Origin: Streptomyces globisporus | GTDB taxonomy: Bacteria; Actinomycetota; Actinomycetes; Streptomycetales; Streptomycetaceae | Length of the DNA stretch: 64,000 bases | Assembly (NCBI GenBank): GCA_014649555.1 | Contig: BMTG01000001.1 | Location: forward strand, 682,001 to 746,000 | Reading direction: 5' to 3' | Shown here: positions 31,504 to 39,310 of the stretch, piece after piece | Layout: every line of letters begins with the position of its first letter | Position numbering within the stretch: position 1 is the first letter of the stretch | Notes under the pieces: generated by a model | The model's input: the letters and a program-made list of their open reading frames with translations, nothing else | Databases searched by the model: none | Told to the model about the DNA's origin: nothing | Translations under genes and position numbers: made by a program

Positions 31504-32262
31504 TCAGACTTTCTTGGGTCGGTTGGTGCCGGAGTACTCCCGGCTGATGGTCTCGGCGGTGCGCCGGACCAGCGGGAGCAGGGTGAGGAGTTCCTCGGCC
31601 GTGACGACCACATTCGGTGCGGACACCGACATGGCCGCGACGACCCGCCCGTCCGCGCCGCGGATGGGGGCGCCGATGCAGTTGATGGACTCCTCGTGGC
31701 CACCGAGGTCGGTGGCCCAGCCCTGTTCGCGGACGACGGTGAGCTCCTTGAGGAAGGCGGCCGCGTCGGGCGTCGAACGGGACGTGTACATGGGGTAGTC
31801 GAGCTTCTCGGCGATGGTGCGCCGTTCGGGCTCGGTGAGGTCGGCCAGCAGGAGCTTGGCGACGGCCGCGACGGTGATCGCGACGGGCTTCCCGATCCGG
31901 GAGTACATCCGGACCGGGTAGCGGCTCTCGACCTTGTCGATGTAGAGGACTTCCTGCTCCTCGTACACGGCGAGGTGGACGGTGTGCCCGCACCGGTCGT
32001 TCAGGGCGACCAGGTGGGGGTGGGCGATCTCGCGTACGTCGAGGTTCTCGACGGCCTCCTGCGCGAGGGCGAACAGCCGGGCGCCGAGGCGGTAGCGCTG
32101 GTCCTCCTGGCGGTAGACGAGGCCGTGCTCGTGGAGCGTACGCAGCAGCCGCAGCGCCGTGGACTTGTGGACGCCGAGCCGCTCGGCGACCTGGCCGAGG
32201 TCGGCGGGTCCCTGGGCGAGCAGCGGCAGGATGCTCAGCGCCCGGTCGACGGTCTGGCTCAT
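31504..32262 (-). CDS. IclR-family transcriptional regulator
   Basis: 252 residues. An N-terminal winged helix (VDRALSILPLLAQGPADLGQVAERLGVHKSTALRLLRTLHEHGLV) is followed by the IclR effector domain (YIDKVESRYPVRMYSRIGKPVAITVAAVAKLLLA, SINCIGAPIRGADGRVVAAMSVSAP). Its ATG overlaps the kinase stop by 4 bases. IclR proteins often control sugar-acid catabolism (KdgR type). The likely operator is the 17-bp palindrome at 33499-33515 in front of the divergent deaminase gene. Confidence 0.92.
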   Translation of the reverse strand: MSQTVDRALSILPLLAQGPADLGQVAERLGVHKSTALRLLRTLHEHGLVYRQEDQRYRLGARLFALAQEAVENLDVREIAHPHLVALNDRCGHTVHLAVYEEQEVLYIDKVESRYPVRMYSRIGKPVAITVAAVAKLLLADLTEPERRTIAEKLDYPMYTSRSTPDAAAFLKELTVVREQGWATDLGGHEESINCIGAPIRGADGRVVAAMSVSAPNVVVTAEELLTLLPLVRRTAETISREYSGTNRPKKV

Positions 32263-33401
32263 GGTGTGCGTACCTCCTCGGAGGCCCGGTCGGCTGCGGT
32301 CCAGCCGGGGCCGAGACGAAGTGTCCCCCAGGCGTCGTCGTCGAGGGCGACGAGCCGGTCGGCGTGGTCGCGGGCGGGCGGTTCGGTGAGGTCGCCGGGG
32401 ACGGTGAGGACGGCGGCGGCCATGAGGTGCCCGTGCCGGGCACGGTCACGGACGGGCAGCCCGCGCAGGGTGGCGGAGAGGAACCCGGCGGCGAAGGCGT
32501 CGCCCGCCCCGACGGCGGCGACGACGTCGACGTGGAGGGCGGGGACGTGGGTGACGGTGTCACCGCTTCCGGCCCCGGCAGCGGCCTTTTCAGCCTCTCC
32601 GGCGGCAACACCAGCCCCTTGGGCGTTTGAGGAGCGGGGTCCGGGGCGGAGCCCCGAGGCGAACACCGTCGCGCCCGCGCTCCCCCGCTTCACCACGAGC
32701 ACGGACGGCTCCGGAACCGCCGCCCGGATCGCCTCCGCCCCCACGATCCCCCACGCCTCCTCCGCCTCGTCCTCCCCCACGAACACGAGATCGGCCCGCC
32801 GCGCCAGCTCCAGCAGCACGGACGCGTCCGCGTCCCCGCCCCGCCACAGATGCGGCCGGTGGTTCACGTCGAACGACACCAACGGGCGCCCCGGCCGCGC
32901 GGCCGTCAGCTCCCGCATCAGCTCCAGGCAGTCACCGGACAGCGCCGCCGTGATCCCCGACAGATGCAGGATGCGCCCCGCGAACAGCTCCTCGTACGGC
33001 ACGTTCGCCGGCGACATCGCCGAGGCGGCCGACCCGGCCCGGTAGTACGCGACCTCGTGCGTGTCGGTCCCCCGGTCCGTGGCCGTACGGAAGTAGATGC
33101 CGGTCGGCCGGACCGGATCGCGGCGGACCGCCGACGTGTCGACCCCGTACGACGCGATCGTCTCGACGAGGTGGTCGCCGAACCCGTCCGCGCCGACCCG
33201 GCCGACCCAGGCCGCCCGGTGCCCGGCGGCGGCGAGTGCGCAGGCCACGTTGGATTCGGCCCCGCCGATCCCGCGCCCGAAGGAGGGCACGTCGGCGAGG
33301 CGGCCGGGCTGCGAGGGCAGGAACGTCACCATGGACTCACCGAGACAGACGGCATCGGCGGCCGTGGCGGCGTCGGCCGTCCCTGCTGCGGGTCCGGACA
33401 C
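32259..33401 (-). CDS. PfkB-family kinase, 2-keto-3-deoxygluconate kinase-like
   Basis: 380 residues. Features of KDG kinases are in order: GESMVTFLPSQPG, GGAESNVACALAAAG, TGIYFR, and YYRAGSAASAMSP, close to the YYRxxSAAS motif that binds KDG. LVSFDVNHRPHLW and the anion-hole/catalytic GAGDAFAAGFL follow. A roughly 30-residue Gly/Ala-rich insert before VPALHV is coded by a genome repeat (32590-32657). The enzyme should phosphorylate KDG to KDPG. It is first of the minus-strand arm, its stop overlapping the iclR start, and implies that the pathway yields a 2-keto-3-deoxy sugar acid. Confidence 0.88.
   Translation of the reverse strand: MSGPAAGTADAATAADAVCLGESMVTFLPSQPGRLADVPSFGRGIGGAESNVACALAAAGHRAAWVGRVGADGFGDHLVETIASYGVDTSAVRRDPVRPTGIYFRTATDRGTDTHEVAYYRAGSAASAMSPANVPYEELFAGRILHLSGITAALSGDCLELMRELTAARPGRPLVSFDVNHRPHLWRGGDADASVLLELARRADLVFVGEDEAEEAWGIVGAEAIRAAVPEPSVLVVKRGSAGATVFASGLRPGPRSSNAQGAGVAAGEAEKAAAGAGSGDTVTHVPALHVDVVAAVGAGDAFAAGFLSATLRGLPVRDRARHGHLMAAAVLTVPGDLTEPPARDHADRLVALDDDAWGTLRLGPGWTAADRASEEVRTP
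32590..32657. repeat. Streptomyces-type dispersed repeat inside the kinase gene
   Basis: The stretch CAGCCTCTCCGGCG...GGGCGTTTGAGGAGCGGGG followed by TCCGGGGCGGAGCCCCG resembles, from memory, a very common intergenic repeat of Streptomyces chromosomes. CGGGGC-GGA-GCCCCG is a small hairpin. Here it is read in frame as part of the kinase, adding a low-complexity insert. Identification is by recollection of the consensus. Confidence 0.6.
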
Positions 33402-33443
33402 TGAGGGCTCCTCGCTGATCGGCGTGCGGGCCGGTGGTCACCA

Positions 33444-33515
33444 TTGACCGGGCATCGGCTCGGATGTTAGACAGCGTTGAGCGATATACGCAATGGGTGT
33501 TGCATATGTTGCAAC
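33444..33515 (+). promoter_or_regulatory. Promoter and IclR-type operator of the deaminase/deacylase arm
   Basis: TTGACC (33444-33449) and TAGACA (33468-33473) are separated by 18 bases, a fair -35/-10 pair. Downstream, GTTGCATATGTTGCAAC (33499-33515) is a 17-bp palindrome with 6-base arms. The operator lies between promoter and start codon, and between the divergent arms, as expected for the IclR regulator coded next door. Binding is inferred. Confidence 0.6.
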
Positions 33516-33534
33516 GAACTTCGAGGAGCTCCCC

Positions 33535-34857
33535 TTGGCAGCCGAAAGCCCCACCGACCGCACCGCGTCCTCCGCACCCTCCGCGGCGTCCCTCACGGCC
33601 TCCCTCGCCGACGAGCGCGTCGGCCACCGCTTCAAGGCGCTGCCGCCGGACGCGGAGGGCCTGACCGTCGGGGCGCTGGCAGCCGAGCGCCGCAACCTCT
33701 TCACCGGCGGGTTCACCACCCCCGTCCTCGCGCTCTCCGCCGAGTCGGTGGCCCACAACCTCGACCTCCTGGAGACGTACGCGGAGCGCCACGGCCTCGC
33801 GTTCGCCCCGCACGGCAAGACGTCCATGTCCCCGCAGCTCTTCGTGGACCAGCTGGAGCGCGGCGCGTGGGGCATCACGGCCGCCGTGCCGCACCAGGCG
33901 CGGGTCTACCGGGCGTACGGCATCGGCCGGATCTTCCTCGCCAACGAACTGGTCGACCCGGTCGCCCTGCGCTGGCTGGCCGGCGAGATGACGGCCGACC
34001 CGTCGTTCCGCTTCGTCTGTTACGTCGACTCCGTGCGCGGCGCCGAGCTGATGGACGAGGCCCTGAGCGCCGCGGGCGCCACCCGCCCCGTCGACGTGGT
34101 CGTCGAGCTGGGCGCGGGCGAGGGCGCGCGCACCGGGGCCCGCACGGACGCCGACTGCGCCGCGGTCGCCGACGCGGTGGCGGCGGCCGGATCGCTGCGC
34201 CTGGTGGGCGTCGCCGGGTACGAGGGCGAGGTGCCGGACGCGGACCCCGAGCGGGTACGGGCGTGGCTGCGGCGGCTCGTAGCGCTGGCGGCCTCCTTCG
34301 ACGGCGAGAAGCGGTTCGCCGGGGCCGAGGAGATCGTGATCAGCGCGGGCGGCAGCGCCTGGTTCGACGCGGTCGCCGACGTCTTCGCCGAGATCCCCGA
34401 ACTGAGCCTGCCCGTACTGAAGTTGCTGCGCTCCGGCGCGTACGTCTCGCACGACGACGGCCACTACAAGCACCTCACCCCCTTCAACCGCGTCCCCGAG
34501 GAGGGCGCCCTGGAGCCCGCCTTCAGGCTCTGGGCGCAGGTCGTCTCCCGTCCGACCGTCGAGCAGGCCTTCCTCAACGCGGGCAAGCGGGACGCGGCCT
34601 ACGACCTCGACCTGCCCGAGGCGCAGGTGGTCCGCTCCGGCCGGGACGGCTCGGTGCGGCCCGCCACCGGGATCACGGTCACGGGTCTCTCCGACCAGCA
34701 CACCTGGGTGCGGACGGAGTCAGGGGCCGAGCTGGAGGTGGGCGACTGGGTCGGCATGGGCCTCTCGCACCCCTGCACCAGCTTCGACAAGTGGCAGCTG
34801 ATCCCGCTGGTCGAGGCGGACGGCACGGTCACCGACTACATCCGCACGTTCTTCTGA
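33535..34857 (+). CDS. PLP-dependent D-amino-acid deaminase, D-threonine aldolase/D-serine dehydratase fold
   Basis: 440 residues from TTG 33535, which has GAGGAG 8 bases upstream. The in-frame ATG at 33493 would place the operator inside the gene. The alanine-racemase-type barrel starts with FTTPVLALSAESVAHNLDLLETYAERHGLAFAPHGKTSMSPQ (PLP Lys in HGKT). The C-terminal D-serine dehydratase-like domain shows YVSHDDGHY and GLSDQHTWVR...VGMGLSHPCTSFDKW, with His and Cys suited to metal binding. The family removes ammonia from D-serine, D-threonine or D-glucosaminate. It is followed 40 bases later by the deacylase gene. Confidence 0.88.
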   Translation: MAAESPTDRTASSAPSAASLTASLADERVGHRFKALPPDAEGLTVGALAAERRNLFTGGFTTPVLALSAESVAHNLDLLETYAERHGLAFAPHGKTSMSPQLFVDQLERGAWGITAAVPHQARVYRAYGIGRIFLANELVDPVALRWLAGEMTADPSFRFVCYVDSVRGAELMDEALSAAGATRPVDVVVELGAGEGARTGARTDADCAAVADAVAAAGSLRLVGVAGYEGEVPDADPERVRAWLRRLVALAASFDGEKRFAGAEEIVISAGGSAWFDAVADVFAEIPELSLPVLKLLRSGAYVSHDDGHYKHLTPFNRVPEEGALEPAFRLWAQVVSRPTVEQAFLNAGKRDAAYDLDLPEAQVVRSGRDGSVRPATGITVTGLSDQHTWVRTESGAELEVGDWVGMGLSHPCTSFDKWQLIPLVEADGTVTDYIRTFF

Positions 34858-34897
34858 GCCGACGCCCCTTCCCTCCTCCCGCCCCGAAAGGCCACCC

Positions 34898-36520
34898 ATG
34901 GACCTGGTCCTGCGTGACGCGCTCGTCGTCGACGGCACCGGCGAGCCCTCCTACCGCGCCGATGTGGCCCTCGACGGCGGCCGCATAGCCGAGATCCGCC
35001 CCGAGGGCTCCCCCGGTCCCCGCCCGACCGCCGCCCGGACCGTGGACGCGGACGGCCTCGCGCTCGCCCCCGGCTTCATCGACATGCACGCCCACAGCGA
35101 CCTGGCGCTGCTGCGCGACCCGGACCACAGCGCGAAGGCGGCGCAGGGCGTCACCCTCGAAGTGCTGGGCCAGGACGGCCTGTCGTACGCTCCCGTCGAC
35201 GACCGTACGCTCGCCGAGGTCCGCCGCTCCATCACCGGCTGGAACGGCGACGGAAGCGACATCGACTTCGACTGGCGCACGGTCGGCGGCTATCTGGACC
35301 GCCTGGACCGGAACTTCGGCGGCCAGGGCATCGCGGTCAACGCCGCCTACCTGATCCCGCAGGGCACGGTCCGGATGTACGCGGTCGGCTGGGACGACCG
35401 GCCCGCCACCGACGCCGAACTGACCCGGATGCGGGAGCTGGTGGACCAGGGCATGCGCGAGGGCGCGGTGGGCATGTCGTCCGGGCTGACCTACACCCCC
35501 GGGATGTACGCGGACGACGCCGAACTCACCGAACTCTGCCGGGTGGTGGCCCGCCACGGCGGCTACTACTGCCCGCACCACCGCAGTTACGGGGCCGGCG
35601 CGCTCGAAGCGTACGAGGAGATGGTGCGGCTGACGCACACCGTCGGCTGCGCCCTCCATCTCGCCCACGCCACCATGAACTTCGGCGTGAACAAGGGCAA
35701 GGCACCCGACCTGGTCGCCCTCCTCGACGGCGCGCTGGCCGCCGGTTCCGACATCTCGCTCGACACCTACCCGTACACCCCCGGCTGCACCACACTCGTT
35801 GCCATGCTGCCCAGTTGGGCGAGCGAGGGCGGACCGGAGTCGGTCCTGACCCGGCTCGAGCACCCGGCGAGCGCGGAGAAGATCCGGCACCATCTGGAGG
35901 TGCTGGGCTCGGACGGCTGCCACGGGGTGCCGATCGAGTGGGACACCATCGAGATCTCCGGCGTGAGCGCGCCACATCTGGGTGAGTACGTGGGCCGTAC
36001 GGTCGCGGAGTCGGCACGAGTGCGGGGCGAGGAGCCCTGGGTGACCGCGCGGCGGCTCCTCACCGAGGACCGGCTCGGGACGACGATCCTCCAGCATGTG
36101 GGCCACGAGGAGAACGTCCAGCAGATCATGCGCCACCCCGTGCACACCGGTGGCAGCGACGGCATCCTCCAGGGCGACAAGCCGCACCCCCGGGCGTACG
36201 GCACGTTCCCGCAGTATCTGGGGCGGTACGCGCGAGAGTTGGGAATCCTGACGCTGGAGGAGTGCGTCGCCCATCTGACCTCGCGCCCGGCCGCCCGGCT
36301 GCGGCTCGCGGACCGGGGCCTGGTGCGCGAGGGCTACCGCGCGGACCTGGTGCTGTTCGATCCGGAGACGGTGGCGGCGGGCTCCACGTTCGAGGAGCCG
36401 CGCACGCTGCCGGTGGGCATCCCGCACGTCCTGATCGACGGCCGGTTCGTCATCGAGGACGGCAAGCGGACGTCGGTGCTGGCGGGCAAGGCGGTCCGGG
36501 GAGCGGCAGCGACGGTCTGA
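34898..36520 (+). CDS. D-aminoacylase-like amidohydrolase (N-acyl-D-amino acid deacylase family)
   Basis: 540 residues. Amidohydrolase metal motif GFIDMHAHSD (His64, His66) is followed 29 residues later by GQDG (Asp93), where D-aminoacylases have the zinc ligand Cys of NCG. CPHHRSYG, LHLAHA, DTYPYTPGC and HTGGSDGI supply later His/Asp ligands, and the C-terminal small beta domain ends VLIDGRFVIEDGK. The enzyme should hydrolyse an N-acyl group from a D-configured amine; with the deaminase and KDG kinase next door, N-acetyl-D-glucosaminate is an attractive substrate. The Asp for Cys exchange supports a branch distinct from classical D-aminoacylase. Confidence 0.87.
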   Translation: MDLVLRDALVVDGTGEPSYRADVALDGGRIAEIRPEGSPGPRPTAARTVDADGLALAPGFIDMHAHSDLALLRDPDHSAKAAQGVTLEVLGQDGLSYAPVDDRTLAEVRRSITGWNGDGSDIDFDWRTVGGYLDRLDRNFGGQGIAVNAAYLIPQGTVRMYAVGWDDRPATDAELTRMRELVDQGMREGAVGMSSGLTYTPGMYADDAELTELCRVVARHGGYYCPHHRSYGAGALEAYEEMVRLTHTVGCALHLAHATMNFGVNKGKAPDLVALLDGALAAGSDISLDTYPYTPGCTTLVAMLPSWASEGGPESVLTRLEHPASAEKIRHHLEVLGSDGCHGVPIEWDTIEISGVSAPHLGEYVGRTVAESARVRGEEPWVTARRLLTEDRLGTTILQHVGHEENVQQIMRHPVHTGGSDGILQGDKPHPRAYGTFPQYLGRYARELGILTLEECVAHLTSRPAARLRLADRGLVREGYRADLVLFDPETVAAGSTFEEPRTLPVGIPHVLIDGRFVIEDGKRTSVLAGKAVRGAAATV

Positions 36521-36522
36521 CG

Positions 36523-37371
36523 TTACGAAGCGTCCGCCGCGCGCTCGGCCGCCCAGGCGAGGTCCTCCTCGGTGGGGGCGTCGTCCTGGGTGAGCGCGCG
36601 GCGCCAGTAGCCGCTGAACTCGACGGCCGCCTTGGGCAGTTCGCGGTCCTCGACCAGATGGCGGCGCAGTGCCCGCACGGCGGACGCCTCGCCCGCCACC
36701 CAGGCCGCGTCCACCCCGTCGAGGTCCGCTCCGGCGTCCCGTACGGCGTCCACCAGCGAGCCGCCCCGGTCGCGGTGCACCCAGCGGACCTCGGCGCCCC
36801 CGGCCGCGGCCGGCAGCTCCCGCTCCTCCGCCGCGTCCGCGACCTCGGCGTAGACGACCACGCCGGTCCCGGCGGGCAGAGCCTCCAGCACCGTGGCGAT
36901 GGCCGGGAGCGCGGTCTCGTCCCCGGCGAGGAGCATCCGCCGCGCGGCGGGCAGCGGGCGGGCGTAGAGGGAGGACGGGCCGACCATGCCGAGGACGTCA
37001 CCCACCCGGGCGCTCGCACCCCAGCGCGCGGCGGGTCCGCCGTCGCCGTGCAGCACGAAGTCCACGGCCATCACGTTGCGTTCGCGATCGTACGAGCGGA
37101 CGGTGAAGCTGCGCATCCAGGGCCGCTCCGCCTCCGGGACCGCGAGGTACGCCTCGTACCAGCGCATGCCGTACGGGTCGTCGGCGTCCCGCTCCGGCAG
37201 TCGGGGGACGGCCTGTCCGGCGCGCGGCAGACAGAGCTTCATCTGCTGGTCCGGGCGGTCCTCCAGGAGCCCGGGCAGCTCCTCGGCGGTGAAGCCGATC
37301 CTCGCCGTCCCGGGGGTGACCCGCCCGACGTCCATGACCCGTACGTACGTGACCGGCAGCGCCTGACCCAT
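36523..37371 (-). CDS. Siderophore-interacting protein (FAD-binding ferric reductase)
   Basis: 282 residues. The FAD-binding domain shows PWMRSFTVRSYDRERNVMAVDFVLHGDGGPAARW and the SIP C-terminal domain LAGDETALPAIATVLEALPAG and WVAGEASAVRALRRHLVEDRELPKAAVEFSGYWRRA. Such proteins reduce ferric siderophores in the cytoplasm with NAD(P)H. Divergent from a TetR regulator with two operator-like palindromes in between, so iron release may be controlled by a ligand rather than by iron directly. It ends 2 bases past the convergent deacylase gene. Confidence 0.92.
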   Translation of the reverse strand: MGQALPVTYVRVMDVGRVTPGTARIGFTAEELPGLLEDRPDQQMKLCLPRAGQAVPRLPERDADDPYGMRWYEAYLAVPEAERPWMRSFTVRSYDRERNVMAVDFVLHGDGGPAARWGASARVGDVLGMVGPSSLYARPLPAARRMLLAGDETALPAIATVLEALPAGTGVVVYAEVADAAEERELPAAAGGAEVRWVHRDRGGSLVDAVRDAGADLDGVDAAWVAGEASAVRALRRHLVEDRELPKAAVEFSGYWRRALTQDDAPTEEDLAWAAERAADAS

Positions 37372-37404
37372 CGCGACCCGACCCCTCTCCCGTGGAGCTT
37401 GATA

Positions 37405-37453
37405 CCTTACGGCGTAAGGAATGACCCGCCGGACGTTACTTTACACCGTAAGG
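37405..37453. promoter_or_regulatory. Two TetR-type operators between SIP and tetR genes
   Basis: CCTTACGGCGTAAGG (37405-37419) is a palindrome with 6-base arms. CTTTACACCGTAAGG (37439-37453) is a one-mismatch copy centred 34 bases away that runs into the ribosome binding site of the tetR gene. Such a pair fits autorepression and joint control of the divergent siderophore-interacting protein gene. Confidence 0.7.
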
Positions 37454-37461
37454 AGTCGCAC

Positions 37462-38283
37462 GTGGTGGTCTTCGCCGGGCAGGGTGATCCGCGCCGCTCC
37501 CTCTCCCTCCTGTGGCGCGCGGACGCCCCGCCGCCGACGCGCGGCGGCCCGGGGCCCAAGCCCCGGCTGAGCGTGGACGCGATCGTGGCGGCGGCCGTGG
37601 CGCTCGCGGACGAGGAGGGCATGGGGGCCCTGTCGATGCGCGCGGTCGGCGACCGGCTCGGGCGCACGGCGATGGCGCTCTACACCTACGTTCCCGGCAA
37701 GAGCGAGCTGCTGGACCTGATGTACGACGCCGTCCACGCCGAACTGCCCACCGCATACCCGGAGTCGGACCCGGCCGACTGGCGGGCGGCGCTCACCGCG
37801 TGGGCCGGGGAGGTCCTGGAGTTCCACGTCCGCCACCCCTGGGTGCTCCAGGTCTCGCAGGCGCGGCCGGTGCTGGGGCCGCACGAGTACGCGGGCCTGG
37901 ACACGCTGGTGACCCTGTTGCGGGCGACCGGGCTCGAAGCGGGGGTGCTGCGACGGCTGGTGGGGACCCTGTTCCCGTTCGTCCGGGGCTCGGCGCAGGC
38001 GGTGGCCGACGCGAGGCTGGCCGCTGCGGCGACCGGGAGTTCCGACGAGGAGTGGTGGGCGGCGCGCTCGGCGGCGCTGCTGGAGTTGGTCCCGGACTTC
38101 GCGGAGCGCTTCCCGGCGGTGAGCGGCCTGGAGGCGGAGGGGCCGGTGGAGCCGTATCCGGGCGAAGGGACCGAGGGCGCCGAGGCCGTGCCGTATCCGG
38201 AGCGGGAGGCCCGCGAGACCTTCCGGGTGGGACTCGGGGTGCTGCTGGACGGGATCGAGGCGGCACGCGTCGGCCGGACCTGA
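37462..38283 (+). CDS. TetR-family regulator (TetR_C tetracycline-type C-terminal domain)
   Basis: 273 residues from GTG 37462 with AAGGAG 7 bases upstream. After a 30-residue N-terminal extension the HTH reads AIVAAAVALADEEGMGALSMRAVGDRLGRTAMALYTYVPGKSELLDLMYD. The C-terminal domain (DWRAALTAWAGEVLEFHVRHPWVLQVSQARPVLGPHEYAGLDTLVTLLRATGL) is the tetracycline-repressor type. It should dimerise and bind the two palindromes just upstream, controlling itself and the siderophore-interacting protein gene. Its effector is unknown. Confidence 0.92.
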   Translation: MVVFAGQGDPRRSLSLLWRADAPPPTRGGPGPKPRLSVDAIVAAAVALADEEGMGALSMRAVGDRLGRTAMALYTYVPGKSELLDLMYDAVHAELPTAYPESDPADWRAALTAWAGEVLEFHVRHPWVLQVSQARPVLGPHEYAGLDTLVTLLRATGLEAGVLRRLVGTLFPFVRGSAQAVADARLAAAATGSSDEEWWAARSAALLELVPDFAERFPAVSGLEAEGPVEPYPGEGTEGAEAVPYPEREARETFRVGLGVLLDGIEAARVGRT

Positions 38284-38324
38284 CCGGAGCCGGATCCGGC
38301 CGACGCGCCTGCGCTGCGGGGCGA

Positions 38325-39185
38325 CTACGGCTTGGGGAGCCCGCAGCCCTCACGGTCGAGGTCGATCTTGCTGCCGGCCCCGATGCACGGAACCATGTTG
38401 TACGTCTGCTGGGCGTAGTTGATGCCCTCGCGGACGGTGACCTCGCCGTTCTCGTCGACCTCGCACGGGTTGTTGTCCGTGCACTCCTGGCCGCTCTCGT
38501 TGCCGGTGTTGTTGACGGCGACCACCTTGCCGGTGGCGTCGTCGATCACCGGCGAGCCGGACGTACCGCCGATGGTCTGGCACTCCGGGGTGTAGCGGAC
38601 CGAGTCCTTCCAGGTCCACCGGCCCTCCTTGAGCTGATGGACGAAGCCGTCGATGTCGCAGCTGTAGGTGCGCTTCCAGTAGCCGGAGGCGACCGTGATG
38701 GCGGTACCCGCCGTCGGGTGGGCGGTCTCCAGCTCCAGCGCCCGGATGCCGTAGCTGTCCTCGATCTGCTGGTAGGTGGAGGTCGTTTCGTAGAGCGAGA
38801 GATCGGTGTCGGTCATGGTGCCGTACGCGATCTTGCTCGCCTTCAGCGTGCCGGCTCCGTCGCCCGAGGCGTTGAGCAGGGTGAAGGTCCGGGAGGACGG
38901 CTGGTCGACAACAACCTCGCCGGGGCCCGGGAAGCCGGACTCCAGGCAGTGCCCGTTGGAGAGCACGAGGGCGGGGTCGGTGGGTGCGGAGTCGGGCGAA
39001 CGGACAACGGAGCCCGAACAGTTGCTGAGCGCGACGGTCCCGGCGAAGGTCACGGCCTTCGCCGCAGGGCCGGCCTTGGATGCGGATTCCTGTGCCTGCT
39101 GTGCGGGTTCGGCTGCGACGACGGGCGCGGCACCGGCCCCCAGGAGCAGGGCAGCAAGAAACGCACCGACGAGAGGCTTGTTCAT
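38325..39185 (-). CDS. Secreted trypsin-like serine protease
   Basis: 286 residues from ATG 39185 with GGAGG upstream. A signal peptide (about 1-25, cleavage after VVAA) precedes a short pro-region. The chymotrypsin fold shows the triad His79 (LSNGHC), Asp128 (TDTDLSLYE) and Ser209 (GGTSGSPV). Several Cys can pair (NCSGS/HC, YSCDID/PECQT, QECTDNNPCEVD, VPCIGAG/REGCG). A calcium-loop-like DNNPCEVDENGE lies near the C-terminus. It is predicted to act outside the cell. No operon partner is evident, and the preceding gene on this strand is unrelated. Confidence 0.92.
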   Translation of the reverse strand: MNKPLVGAFLAALLLGAGAAPVVAAEPAQQAQESASKAGPAAKAVTFAGTVALSNCSGSVVRSPDSAPTDPALVLSNGHCLESGFPGPGEVVVDQPSSRTFTLLNASGDGAGTLKASKIAYGTMTDTDLSLYETTSTYQQIEDSYGIRALELETAHPTAGTAITVASGYWKRTYSCDIDGFVHQLKEGRWTWKDSVRYTPECQTIGGTSGSPVIDDATGKVVAVNNTGNESGQECTDNNPCEVDENGEVTVREGINYAQQTYNMVPCIGAGSKIDLDREGCGLPKP

Positions 39186-39310
39186 GTGGGGGGTACCTCC
39201 AGTGATGCCAAGGGCCGGAGATCTTCCAGCTTTTGACATGCGCATGTTTGCGCAGATGCCAGGCCATCACAAGGGGTCAATTCCGGCCCCCGGTTACGGC
39301 TACCGCCGGC

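Noticed and set aside
29447-33401. Simple gluconate operon (GntP plus gluconate kinase)
   Set aside because: The kinase is of PfkB/KDG type rather than GntK, and RidA, the deaminase and the deacylase would be left unexplained.
33493-33534. ATG 33493 as start of the PLP deaminase
   Set aside because: It has no ribosome binding site and would place the 17-bp palindrome inside the gene; TTG 33535 follows GAGGAG at good distance.
36262-37461. N-terminal extension of the TetR frame back to 36262
   Set aside because: It runs through the deacylase end, the antisense siderophore-interacting gene and both operators; GTG 37462 with AAGGAG is the natural start.
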